64,000 nucleotides of DNA from positions 124,001-188,000 of the forward strand of contig DAHVDE010000115.1 of assembly GCA_027313705.1 (NCBI GenBank). Reading direction: 5' to 3'. A model generated the notes under the pieces. That model was not told the DNA's origin. It saw nothing but the letters and a program-made list of their open reading frames with translations, and did no database searches. A program made the translations under genes and the position numbers. The stretch is from Actinomycetota bacterium. GTDB lineage: Bacteria > Actinomycetota > Actinomycetes > Streptosporangiales > Streptosporangiaceae. Positions 40,694 through 48,902 of the stretch are shown piece by piece (the stretch's first letter is position 1; the number at the start of each line of letters is the position of its first letter).

Positions 40694-41545
40694 GTGCCGC
40701 AACTCGGCTTCGACGGGATGCCGCGCCGGCTCTATCCGTGTACTCCGAGCCGCCTGCGCGCCTGGCTCGATTGCCCGCGCCGGTATCGCATGAGCTATCT
40801 GAACCGGCCAGCACCGCTCAAGGGGCCGCCCTGGGCGCACAACAGTCTCGGTGCCAGCGTGCACAACGCGCTCGCGGGCTGGTGGCGGCTGCCGCTGGCG
40901 GAAAGGGATCCGCCCGCCGCGGTGCGACTGCTCGAGCGCGGCTGGATCCCGGAAGGCTATGCCGACGGCGTCCAGTCGCTCAGGCACCTCAACCGGGCCA
41001 AGGACATGGTCGAGCGCTACGTCTCCGCGCTTGACCCGGCGGACGAGCCTGCCGGGGTTGAGCGCACGGTGGCGACCAAGACAGAGTCGATCGCGGTCTC
41101 TGGCCGTATCGACCGGCTAGATGACCGAAGGCTCCCCGCCGGGCGCGAACTAGTCGTCGTCGACTACAAGACCGGCAGGACCGCGCCCGATGAACAGGAC
41201 ACCCGCAGTTCACTGGCGCTGGCCCTTTACGCGCTCGCCGCCGGCCGGGTGCTGCGGCGACCCTGCGTGACCGTGGAACTGCACCACCTCCCGAGCGGGC
41301 AGATAGCCCGCTGGGAGCACACGCCGGAGTCGCTCGGCCGGCACCTGCGCCGCGCCGAGGACATAGCCGCCGAATGCGCTGATGCCGACGAGCGGTTCGC
41401 CTCGACGGATGAGCCAGACCGCGCCGACGTCGCCTTTCCCGCCCGAGCGGGTGCCTGGTGCGGCTGGTGTGACTTCCGCGCGCACTGCGCGGAGGGTCAG
41501 GCGGCGGGGCCTGCCCGCCGGCCATGGGATGGCCTGGCCAGCTAG
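40694..41545 (+). CDS. PD-(D/E)XK nuclease of the RecB family
   Basis: This 283-residue protein begins at GTG 40694 with GAGGCGGGG upstream. It has the RecB/Cas4-like core: TPSRLRAWLDCPRRYRMSYL, GASVHNAL, SGRIDRLDD and VVVDYKTGR (the catalytic D-x(n)-(E/D)-x-K). One N-terminal Cys (CPRRY) plus three C-terminal Cys in CGWCDFRAHC would form an iron-sulfur cluster like AddB or Cas4. It acts as a DNA exonuclease module, probably in repair. Helicase partners are not adjacent and there is no CRISPR array. Confidence 0.9.
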   Translation: MPQLGFDGMPRRLYPCTPSRLRAWLDCPRRYRMSYLNRPAPLKGPPWAHNSLGASVHNALAGWWRLPLAERDPPAAVRLLERGWIPEGYADGVQSLRHLNRAKDMVERYVSALDPADEPAGVERTVATKTESIAVSGRIDRLDDRRLPAGRELVVVDYKTGRTAPDEQDTRSSLALALYALAAGRVLRRPCVTVELHHLPSGQIARWEHTPESLGRHLRRAEDIAAECADADERFASTDEPDRADVAFPARAGAWCGWCDFRAHCAEGQAAGPARRPWDGLAS

Positions 41546-41605
41546 GCTGCCCTGGGCCAGGCAGCTCCGCCCCGAGCAGGACTAGTCTCCGGCTAACGCC
41601 CGCAA

Positions 41606-41623
41606 CCTCGCCGCGCGGCGAGG
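41606..41623. terminator. Hairpin between convergent nuclease and hydrolase genes
   Basis: CCTCGCC (41606-41612) pairs with GGCGAGG (41617-41623) around GCGC. A second GC-rich hairpin (GCTGCC/GGCAGC, 41546-41565) lies just past the nuclease stop. Together they could stop both converging transcripts; neither has a T-tract. Confidence 0.55.
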
Positions 41624-41642
41624 GAGGAGGGCGGCCGGCCGG

Positions 41643-42539
41643 CTACCTGACTGATTCTGACTGGTTCCAGAAGGCGGTGAGCATCGCGGCGGTTGTCTCA
41701 GGTGCTTCAACCGCCGGTGAGTGGGCCGCGCCTGGGATGCAGACCCGCTCGGCTCGCAGGCGCTTGGCCATCATGTCCTGCACGTCAGTCGGCCAGGCGT
41801 CGTCGTTCTCGCCGTAGCCCACGAGCACAGGCAGGCTCGCCAGGTCAGCTAGCTCCGCGGTGCGGTCAGGGCAGTTCAGCAGGTGCCTGGCCATCTCGGC
41901 CAGGCCGAGCGGGCAACTGCCCAGGTTTCGCCTGGCCAGAAACTCGATGATGTCCTGCGGAGTGCCTTCCGCCTGTGCCTGCGGCTTGAGCTGGGTTTCC
42001 CAGATCGAGGCGATCAGCGTGCCGAGCATGTCGATGTCGTCACCGGCGGGCTCGAGGAAGGCGAGCACCTCGGTGAGTACCCGGGCACGTTCGCCCCCGA
42101 TCGTGCCCGGTCCCGAGCCGAGCAAGGTCAGGGAGAGGAACGCGTTCGGCGCCGCAAGCACCGCATGCCTGGCGACAAGACCGCCAAACGAATGACCGAG
42201 CAAATGCACTCGCCCGGTGTCACGCGCGATCGCGGACGCCACCCAGATTACGTCGCTCGCCAGCTGGTCAAGCGCGTATCCGGCCCGGTCAGGTGCTGCC
42301 GGAGACTCGTGCTGGCCGCGCTGGTCGATCGCGGTCACGGCGCGTCCTGCCGAGGCCAGGGACTCGAGCACGGAAATGAAGTCTTCCTTGCTGCCTGTGT
42401 ACCCTGGCACGAGCAAGGCGGGCTGCCGCTCGCCGCCTCCGGAAGGATCAGCACATAGCGCCGCGAATGATCCGCGCGATGTGCGGACCGTCGTGGCGCG
42501 GACTCGCGGTGACAGCTGAAGCGATCGGGGAGTACTCAC
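41643..42539 (-). CDS. Alpha/beta hydrolase
   Basis: This 298-residue protein has the classical fold and triad. The nucleophile is Ser in LLGHSFGGLVARH (about residue 122) and the acid lies near YGENDDAWP. The base is His in GAAHSPAVEAPE near residue 276, and the oxyanion region is LVPGYTGSKEDF. It starts at GTG 42539, with a TAGGCT -10 box 8 nt upstream (42548-42553) suggesting a leaderless transcript. Substrate is unknown; peroxidase- or lipase-type activities are equally possible. Confidence 0.88.
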   Translation of the reverse strand: MSTPRSLQLSPRVRATTVRTSRGSFAALCADPSGGGERQPALLVPGYTGSKEDFISVLESLASAGRAVTAIDQRGQHESPAAPDRAGYALDQLASDVIWVASAIARDTGRVHLLGHSFGGLVARHAVLAAPNAFLSLTLLGSGPGTIGGERARVLTEVLAFLEPAGDDIDMLGTLIASIWETQLKPQAQAEGTPQDIIEFLARRNLGSCPLGLAEMARHLLNCPDRTAELADLASLPVLVGYGENDDAWPTDVQDMMAKRLRAERVCIPGAAHSPAVEAPETTAAMLTAFWNQSESVR

Positions 42540-42586
42540 GGCTCGGCAGCCTACGGTGTCGCGGTCGTCATGGTGGAGTGCTCAGT

Positions 42587-42626
42587 GTCTAAGGACCTCG
42601 TCTAAGGACCTCGTCTAAAGGCCCTC
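42587..42626. repeat. 13-bp tandem repeat near the helicase 3' end
   Basis: GTCTAAGGACCTC occurs exactly at 42587-42599 and 42600-42612, with a decayed third copy (GTCTAAAGGCCCTC) at 42613-42626. It lies 14 bp beyond the helicase stop, in the 100-bp gap before the hydrolase gene. No function is evident. Confidence 0.7.
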
Positions 42627-42639
42627 CACCCATGACTAC

Positions 42640-44418
42640 CTAGTCGGCGACTATCTCGCGGAGTTCGGCTTGGTTAGCTGGGCGGGTGGAGCCGGAGTCG
42701 GCAGCGCCCGCATGGGTTCTGCGCCTGCGCCTGCGCGGTGTGCCTTCGCCTGCGCGTGCCTGGCGAGCGGCGGGCTGCGGGTCGTCGCCTGCGTCGGCGG
42801 CGAGCTTGGCCACCGGCTGGCCTTCTGCGGTCGTGGCGCTGACCGGTACGCCGCTTCTGGTACGGCGCCTAGGTCGCTTGGCGGCCGTTGCCTGCTTGGC
42901 GCCCGAGGCAGCCGGCTTGGCGACCTCGCCGTCAGCCGGGCGCGCGGTCTTTGGCCTTGACCCGTTCCCGCCCGAGCGTGACTTGCGCTGGCGGGACCGG
43001 GTCTGCCCGGTTTCGCCGATATCCTCTAGCTCCTCTGCCTCAAGTCCGGCACGGCTCGCCCGCTCCGCCTTCGGCAGGAATCCTGTAGTGCCTGCCGGGA
43101 TTCCGAGCGAACTGAACAGGTGATCGGACGTCGAGTAGGTCTCGAGCGGCTCCGCGTGGCCAAGGTTGAGCGTGTCGTTGATGCTCTTCCAGCGCGTCAT
43201 GTCCTGCCAGTCGACGAAAGTGACCGCCACCCCGGTACGGCCAGCACGGCCGGTACGGCCGATGCGGTGCAGGTAGGCTTTGTCGTCTTCCGGGCACTCG
43301 TAGTTGATCACGTGGGTCACGTCGTCCACGTCGAGGCCGCGAGCGGCCACGTCGGTGGCGACCAGCACGTCGATCTTGCCGCTGCGGAAAGCGCGGAGTG
43401 CGCGCTCACGCTGGCTCTGCCCGAGATCGCCGTGCACGGCGGCGGCGGCGAAACCGCGGTCGGTCAGGTCTGCGGTCACCTGGTCGCACGCGCGCCTGGT
43501 GCGGCAGAACACTATCGTCAGGCCGCGGCCGCTCGCCTGGAGCACCCGGGCGAGCACCTCGATCTTGTCCAGGTGATGAGCGCGGAAGACATGCTGGTCG
43601 GTGCCGGGCACGTGAGCGGGCTCGTCGTGTTGTTCTGCCCTGATATGGGTCGGCCGGTACAGGTGACGCTTGGCTAGCGTCACGACCTCAGGCGGCATGG
43701 TCGCCGAGAAGAGCATGGTCTGCCTTGAGTCCGGGGTCAGCCGCAGGATCGACTCGACATCGGGAAGGAAACCCAGGTCAAGCATCCGGTCGGCTTCGTC
43801 GAGCACGAGTACCTGCACGTCGCCCAGGTCGAGCATGCGCTGCCTGGACAGGTCGAGCAGCCGCCCTGGAGTGCCGACGACTACGTCGACCGTTGCCAGC
43901 GCCTCGATCTGCGGTTCGTAGGCACGTCCCCCGTAGAGCGTCACGACGTTGACCTCGCTGCGCGTGGCGGCGCTGCGCAGGTCTTCGGCCACCTGTATCG
44001 CGAGTTCCCTGGTTGGCACAACCACCAGGGCGCGCGGCGCCGACGGCTTGCCGCGCTTGCCTGCGACCATGCGCTCGAGCACGGGAATTCCGAAGGCAAA
44101 GGTCTTGCCCGTGCCTGTCCTTGCCTGGCCGATAACGTCGTGGCCGCCGAGTGCGATCGGCATTGTAAGTGCCTGGATCGGGAACGGCCTGGTGATACCG
44201 GCCGCGCGCAAGGCGTCGCAGATCGACTCGGTGATACCGAATTCGTCGAAGGTCTTTGTCTCGGGCAGCGCGACCGCAGTCATCTCCGCCACGTCAGGCT
44301 CCTGGCGTTCGGTCGCGGTCACGTCAGGCTCCTGACGCTCGGTCGCGGGGTGCAAATTTGCAGATGGATTTGAGGTTTCTACTTCGAGTTGCTGTGTTGT
44401 CAAGTTCTCTGTCGTCAA
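42640..44418 (-). CDS. DEAD-box RNA helicase
   Basis: This 592-residue helicase has all core motifs: the Q motif in RPFPIQALTMP, ARTGTGKT (I), VVPTRELAIQ (Ia), VLDEADRMLDLGF (II, DEAD), LFSATMP (III), and HRIGRTGRAGRTG (VI). The C-terminal 140 residues are Arg/Lys/Ala-rich with KSRSGGNGSRPK and RRRRRTHAG. This resembles cold-shock or ribosome-assembly helicases of actinobacteria. The start is a TTG at 44418 without a good ribosome site. Neighbouring ferritin-like and TetR genes are conserved companions. Confidence 0.94.
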   Translation of the reverse strand: MTTENLTTQQLEVETSNPSANLHPATERQEPDVTATERQEPDVAEMTAVALPETKTFDEFGITESICDALRAAGITRPFPIQALTMPIALGGHDVIGQARTGTGKTFAFGIPVLERMVAGKRGKPSAPRALVVVPTRELAIQVAEDLRSAATRSEVNVVTLYGGRAYEPQIEALATVDVVVGTPGRLLDLSRQRMLDLGDVQVLVLDEADRMLDLGFLPDVESILRLTPDSRQTMLFSATMPPEVVTLAKRHLYRPTHIRAEQHDEPAHVPGTDQHVFRAHHLDKIEVLARVLQASGRGLTIVFCRTRRACDQVTADLTDRGFAAAAVHGDLGQSQRERALRAFRSGKIDVLVATDVAARGLDVDDVTHVINYECPEDDKAYLHRIGRTGRAGRTGVAVTFVDWQDMTRWKSINDTLNLGHAEPLETYSTSDHLFSSLGIPAGTTGFLPKAERASRAGLEAEELEDIGETGQTRSRQRKSRSGGNGSRPKTARPADGEVAKPAASGAKQATAAKRPRRRTRSGVPVSATTAEGQPVAKLAADAGDDPQPAARQARAGEGTPRRRRRRTHAGAADSGSTRPANQAELREIVAD

Positions 44419-44587
44419 GTCTTGCGTAGTAAGGGCTTTCGCCCGCTGCTGTCACGGCCGAGCTCTTGTCCTGGCCGCACTGTAGGGTGCAACGCGGCGC
44501 CATGGCCGTCGCATTCCAAGGCCAGGCCGCAACTGAGTGTAGCAACAGCCGCCGCGCCAGCCTATGCCGCTAGGCTCAGGGCGAGAG

Positions 44588-44593
44588 TACGCT
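44588..44593 (+). promoter_or_regulatory. -10 box (TACGCT) for the leaderless ferritin-like gene
   Basis: TACGCT, then exactly 6 nt (TCCGGT), then GTG 44600. It supports that start over an upstream in-frame ATG at 44564. Confidence 0.5.
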
Positions 44594-44599
44594 TCCGGT

Positions 44600-45289
44600 G
44601 TGACCGAGCAAACGCCCGCGCCAGATCGGATCGAAGCAGCGCCAGCTCCGGCGGATGGCGTCGTTGACCTGCTCGGCCTGCTGGCTTACGCCTCGCTCGT
44701 GGCCTTCTTCAGGCTGGCCGATGACGCCGCGCTCGCCGTGGCGCTTAGCGACAAGGCCGACCTGGCCGAGATGGCGGTCGCCGAATTCGGTCACTTCCAG
44801 TTGCTGCGGCAGCGCATCGGCGAACTCGGCACCGACCCGCAGGAGGCGATGCGACCGTTCGCCAAGCCGCTCGATGAGTTCCACGCCAGGACCGCACCTT
44901 CCGACTGGCTCGAAGGACTCGTCAAGGCATATGTGGGTGATGGCATCGCGGCCGACTTCTACGGTCTGATCGCGCAGTTTCTTGACTCGTCGACTCGCTC
45001 GCTCGTGCTCGAGGTACTAGCGGATTCCGGGCACGCGCAGTTCGTGATCAGCCGGGTGCGCGAGGCCATCAGGGCCGACCCCGCAGTCGCCGGGCGGCTT
45101 GCGCTCTGGGCACGGCGACTGGTCGGAGAAGCGCTCAGCCAGGCGCAGCGGGTGGCTGCGGAACGTGAACCACTGGCCAGGCTGCTGGCCGGAGGATCGC
45201 CTGCGCAACTTGGCGAGGTCGGAAGGATGTTCGCGAAGCTGACCGACGCTCATGCCGAGCGCATGTCCGCGCTCGGCCTCGCCAACTGA
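44600..45289 (+). CDS. Ferritin-like-fold protein (MiaE-like)
   Basis: This 229-residue all-helical protein has ferritin-type Glu/His positions in DKADLAEMAVAEFGHFQLLRQRI and VLADSGHAQFVI. Helices VVDLLGLLAYASLVAFFRLADDA and FYGLIAQFLDSSTRSLVLEVL complete a four-helix bundle. In actinobacteria such proteins lie next to a DEAD-box helicase and a TetR regulator and resemble the tRNA hydroxylase MiaE. A di-iron hydroxylase role is plausible but unproven. It converges on the TetR gene. Confidence 0.8.
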   Translation: MTEQTPAPDRIEAAPAPADGVVDLLGLLAYASLVAFFRLADDAALAVALSDKADLAEMAVAEFGHFQLLRQRIGELGTDPQEAMRPFAKPLDEFHARTAPSDWLEGLVKAYVGDGIAADFYGLIAQFLDSSTRSLVLEVLADSGHAQFVISRVREAIRADPAVAGRLALWARRLVGEALSQAQRVAAEREPLARLLAGGSPAQLGEVGRMFAKLTDAHAERMSALGLAN

Positions 45290-45292
45290 GCC

Positions 45293-45308
45293 GCCCGGCC
45301 GGCCGGGC
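45293..45308. terminator. Palindromic hairpin between convergent ferritin-like and TetR genes
   Basis: GCCCGG-CCGG-CCGGGC forms a 6-bp stem with a 4-nt loop in the 35-bp gap between two convergent stops. It is symmetrical and could act in both directions. Confidence 0.55.
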
Positions 45309-45324
45309 AGGCGCGGCTTGGGTC

Positions 45325-45957
45325 TTAGTCGTGCGCGGGTTCGGCTAGCGGCCAGTCGCTTATGCCGCGCCAGGCCAGTCTGGCCAGCAAGTCCTCTGCG
45401 GTCTCCTGATCGATCCTGCGGTTGGTGCTCAGCCAGTACCTGGCGCTGACCTGAGCCATCCCGACCAGGGCCATGCCAAGCAGGTCGGCTTCTGCGTCGG
45501 AGACGCCGGCGTCTTCGCGGATGAACTCACTGACCATGGCGCCGCACTCGGCGATGGCGCGCTCCAGGCGCGCCCTTACCGCGGGTTCGTTACTCAGGTC
45601 GGACTCGAAGACAAGCCGGAACGCTTCCCCGGCACCGCTGACGTACTCGAAGAAGGCGCGGAAGGTCGCTGGCACCCGCTGGCGGTTATCTGTTGTCGAG
45701 GCAAGGGCGGCAGAGACCGCGCCGATAAGTTCGGCCACGCTCTCGTCGAGCAGAGCCAGGTAGAGCTCGAGCTTGCCGGGAAAGTGCTGATAGAGGACGG
45801 GCTTGCTGACCCCGGCCCGCTCAGCGATCTCGTCCATCGCGGCGGAGTGGTAACCCTGCGCGACGAAGACCTCGCGGGCGGCACCGAGCAGTTGCTTGCG
45901 CCGCGCCGGGCGCGGCAGCCGGTTGCTGGCCTGTCTGGCCTGCGACGTCGCGATCAC
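45325..45957 (-). CDS. TetR-family transcriptional regulator
   Basis: This 210-residue repressor has the N-terminal helix-turn-helix [46 protein letters not shown] (about 27-71). The C-terminal ligand-binding domain is helical. The start is GTG 45957 with GGAGA about 8 nt upstream. It is adjacent to the ferritin-like gene and near the DEAD-box helicase, as in Streptomyces. Its ligand and operator are unknown; candidates are the neighbouring genes and itself. Confidence 0.92.
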   Translation of the reverse strand: [210 protein letters not shown]

Positions 45958-46051
45958 TCAAATCTCCGAATGCTAAGCGGGCGAGGGCTTTCACAATCCC
46001 GGCTGCCATCCTACGGCCGGGTAACCGGCAACCGCCCGTTCTCGCTGCTTG

Positions 46052-46270
46052 CTATCGGTAGTCGTCCTCGTCGAGGTGCACTTCCCTTGCCTGCTCGGCC
46101 GCGTCGGCTTCGTTAGCCTCAAGGGGAATTATGCCCGGTAGTTCCGATTCGCTGGATTGTCGGGAGCGTGGGGCGAATGATTCGCCGTCTTCGACCGGTT
46201 CGACCGGCGATGCTGGCTGGCTCTGCTCTGCTACGTCGATGATGGGCTCTTCGCGGTCGCTGGCAGTCAT
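46052..46270 (-). CDS. Small acidic protein upstream of and divergent from ku
   Basis: This 72-residue protein has a disordered, acidic Ser/Glu/Pro-rich first half. The more conserved C-terminus reads LPGIIPLEANEADAAEQAREVHLDEDDYR. ATG 46270 is preceded by GGAGG 7 nt upstream. The tail resembles small hypothetical actinobacterial proteins, but I cannot name a family. It is read from a shared 96-bp AT-rich gap with ku. Confidence 0.7.
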   Translation of the reverse strand: MTASDREEPIIDVAEQSQPASPVEPVEDGESFAPRSRQSSESELPGIIPLEANEADAAEQAREVHLDEDDYR

Positions 46271-46366
46271 TGCCGACCTCCGAAATATTCAGGCGCTCGA
46301 ACATATTGCCGAATAGCTACAGTAAGGCAACGCTTGTTGTATCAGCGCTTAGGGTAAGGACACGTC

Positions 46367-47425
46367 ATGCGCAGCATGTGGAAGGGCGCGATCTCCTTCG
46401 GCCTGGTCATGATCCCCGTGCGACTCTACGCCGCGACCGAGCAAAAGGACATCTCGTTCCGGCAGGTGCACAGGGAAGACGGGGGCAGGATCAGGTTCCG
46501 CAGGTTCTGCTCCCTTGACGATCAGGAGATTCCTTACGAGGACATCGCGAAGGGCTACGAACTCCCGACCGGTGAGATGGTGGTGCTCACTGACGAGGAC
46601 ATGGCTGACCTGCCATTGCCGACTACCAAAGCCATTGAGGTACTGCAATTCAGCCCGGCCGAGCAACTCGACCCGATCTTGTTCAACCGCAGCTACTACG
46701 TAGAGCCTGAGGCGATCGGAGCGCGGGCGTACGTGCTGCTCAGAGACGCGCTTGAGCAATCGGGACGAGTCGCGCTTGCCCAGGTGGCGCTTAGACAGCG
46801 CGAGTCGCTGGCCACGTTGCGGGTCAGGGAGGGCGTGCTTGTGCTTGAGACGCTGCTCTGGCCGGACGAGATCAGGGCGGCCGACTTTCCCTTCCTTGAG
46901 CAAGATGTCGAAGTCCGTCCGCATGAACTGGCGATGGCGAACTCGCTGATCGAGTCGATGACGTCGGACTTCGACCCCGAGGCGTATCACGACAACTACC
47001 GCGAAGCCCTGATCGAGCTGGTCGAGGCCAAGGTCGAGGGCAGAGAACTGCTGCAGCCGGGCACGCTAGAGATCGCCGCCGGCCCGGCGGCCAGCCTGAC
47101 CGATGCGCTCAAGGCCAGCCTCGAGGCTCACCGGGCGTCGGCACCGGGTGCGGGGGTGGCTGGGGTGGCCGGCCGGGGCGAGAAGAAGGCGATCGAATCC
47201 GGGACCGGCGGCCCTGACGGCGGGGACGACGGTGATGGCCGGGGCGGCAGCGGTGGCGACCTGGCTAGGCCGGGGTCGGCTAAGGCTGGGTCGGCTAAGG
47301 CTGGGTCGGCTCGGAAGGCTCAGGCTAAGCCGGACGCGGATGCGTCTTCGGACGGCGAGGTAACACCAGCGAAGTCCAGCCGGGCCAAGGCGAGTCCCAG
47401 GCAATCCAGACCGGACAAGCGCTAA
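46367..47425 (+). CDS. ku: Ku protein (non-homologous end joining)
   Basis: This 352-residue protein binds DNA ends for non-homologous end joining with LigD. The core starts MRSMWKGAISFGLVMIPVRLYAATE and contains the bacterial Ku blocks FRRFCSLDDQEIPYEDIAKGYE, RSYYVEPE and AYVLLRDALEQSGRVALAQVALR. It ends in LLQPG. A C-terminal tail of about 90 residues is Gly/Ala/Lys/Ser-rich with GSAKA repeats, like the basic tails that aid DNA binding in Streptomyces and Mycobacterium. No ligD is in this window. Confidence 0.95.
   Translation: MRSMWKGAISFGLVMIPVRLYAATEQKDISFRQVHREDGGRIRFRRFCSLDDQEIPYEDIAKGYELPTGEMVVLTDEDMADLPLPTTKAIEVLQFSPAEQLDPILFNRSYYVEPEAIGARAYVLLRDALEQSGRVALAQVALRQRESLATLRVREGVLVLETLLWPDEIRAADFPFLEQDVEVRPHELAMANSLIESMTSDFDPEAYHDNYREALIELVEAKVEGRELLQPGTLEIAAGPAASLTDALKASLEAHRASAPGAGVAGVAGRGEKKAIESGTGGPDGGDDGDGRGGSGGDLARPGSAKAGSAKAGSARKAQAKPDADASSDGEVTPAKSSRAKASPRQSRPDKR
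47276..47305 (+). repeat. 15-bp tandem repeat in the ku tail
   Basis: TCGGCTAAGGCTGGG is repeated exactly at 47276-47290 and 47291-47305, with a partial third copy. It encodes GSAKAGSAKAGSAR in the basic tail. Confidence 0.75.
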
Positions 47426-47622
47426 CGAAATCAGGGCCGCTCCCTGTGGAGTTGATCATGGCTAGGCGATGTCCAGGGACGCTGCGCCGGTTCGCCAGCC
47501 TGCGGCGGGCATGGCGGTAGTGACTGCCCCTGTGCTTGTCCTCGCCTCGGTACGCGCGAGCAGAGAAAGACTCGACTCCGTAAACGGGCGACATGTCATG
47601 AACCGAGTGCGATGCTAGCCAC

Positions 47623-48804
47623 ATGCTGATCGCGGCGGCACGAGTAATAACGGCCAGCGGTTCTGCTACCTCGGCCGGCGCGGTGCTCGCGCCAGGCTAC
47701 GTGACCTGTGCGGAAGGACGGATCCTCGAAGTCAGCGGCGGGGTGCCGTCCAGCCGCCCCGACGTGGTGCTCCGTGACGGCTTCCTGCTGCCAGGTTTCG
47801 TCGACCTTCAGGTCAACGGGTACTTCGGCGTCGAACTCGCCAGCGCGGACGCCGCAGGCTGGTCAACGGTCACCAGCAGGCTGCCCGCTACCGGCACGAC
47901 AGCTTTCCTGCCTACCTTCATCACCAGGCCCGTCGACGAGCTCGCGGACGCCCTGCGCCGCGCGGCCGGGATCTTGCCAGTGCTGGCGCCAGTCCACCAG
48001 CGGGCACGCGTGCTCGGCGTTCATCTTGAGGGACCGTTCATATCGGCAGAAATGCGCGGCGCCCACAACAAGGACTGGATAGTCAGTCCGGGCGAAGAGA
48101 GGGTCGCGACCTTGCTTTCGGCCGGTTCTGGCCTGCTCAGGCTGGTCACGATGGCACCTGAACTCGACGGGGCGATGGCCGCGATCAAGCGGCTGGCCGC
48201 CGCTGGCGTGGTCGTGAGCGTGGGTCATTCTGATGCCACCGCACAGCAGGTCGCGGCGGCGGCGATGTGCGGCGCCACCATGGTCACCCATCTTTTCAAC
48301 GCTCAGCGGCCGATGCATCACCGCGAGCCAGGCGTGGTCGGGCAGGCGCTGGCCGACCACAGGCTTACCGCCAGCCTGATCCTCGACCTGCACCATGTAG
48401 CCGGTCAGGTCGCGGCGATCGCGTTCGGTGCCGCTCCAGGCAGGCTCTGCCTGATCACCGACGCGGCCGCCTGCGCCGGCATGCCGCCAGGGAAATACCT
48501 GCTCGGCGGTGAGCCGATCGAGCTCGCCGAAGGTGACGGGACGCCGCCGGTCAGGGCCGACGGCACAATAGCCGGGTCGGCGCTGCGGCTGGACTCCGCC
48601 GTCGCGAACCTGGTCGCCATCGGAGTCGGCCTTAGCGATGCGGTGCGGGCGGCGACGAGGATTCCCGCTGATCTCGTCGGACGCCACGATCTCGGCCGGA
48701 TCGCGCCCGGTGCGGCGGCCGACCTTACCTGGCTGAGCGACGACCTGCGGACCATCGCTACCTGGGTCGGCGGGCGTCAGGTCTACGGCCATGGTGTCAG
48801 CTAG
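47623..48804 (+). CDS. nagA: N-acetylglucosamine-6-phosphate deacetylase
   Basis: This 393-residue amidohydrolase removes acetyl from GlcNAc-6-phosphate. Motifs are GFVDLQVNGYFG, HLEGPFIS, VSVGHSDAT, VTHLFNAQRPMHHREPG and LITDAAACAGMPPGKY, which hold the metal ligands and catalytic Asp. It is followed 98 bp later by a SIS-domain isomerase/deaminase, so the pair handles amino sugars from chitin or wall turnover. GATGCT 6 nt before the ATG could be a leaderless-type -10 box, with G instead of the first T. Confidence 0.94.
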   Translation: MLIAAARVITASGSATSAGAVLAPGYVTCAEGRILEVSGGVPSSRPDVVLRDGFLLPGFVDLQVNGYFGVELASADAAGWSTVTSRLPATGTTAFLPTFITRPVDELADALRRAAGILPVLAPVHQRARVLGVHLEGPFISAEMRGAHNKDWIVSPGEERVATLLSAGSGLLRLVTMAPELDGAMAAIKRLAAAGVVVSVGHSDATAQQVAAAAMCGATMVTHLFNAQRPMHHREPGVVGQALADHRLTASLILDLHHVAGQVAAIAFGAAPGRLCLITDAAACAGMPPGKYLLGGEPIELAEGDGTPPVRADGTIAGSALRLDSAVANLVAIGVGLSDAVRAATRIPADLVGRHDLGRIAPGAAADLTWLSDDLRTIATWVGGRQVYGHGVS

Positions 48805-48902
48805 CAGGCGGTCCGCGGCACCCGGACGCGCCCGCGTTACCCTGTCAGTGCCGCAGAAGGAACATCGGGTACTCGGGCAGTGCTAACGGGACGGGTTCAC
48901 AG

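Noticed and set aside
40694-41545. Cas4 reading of the RecB-family nuclease
   Set aside because: It has the Fe-S cysteines in common with Cas4, but there are no cas genes or repeats nearby, and stand-alone RecB-family nucleases are common in actinobacteria.
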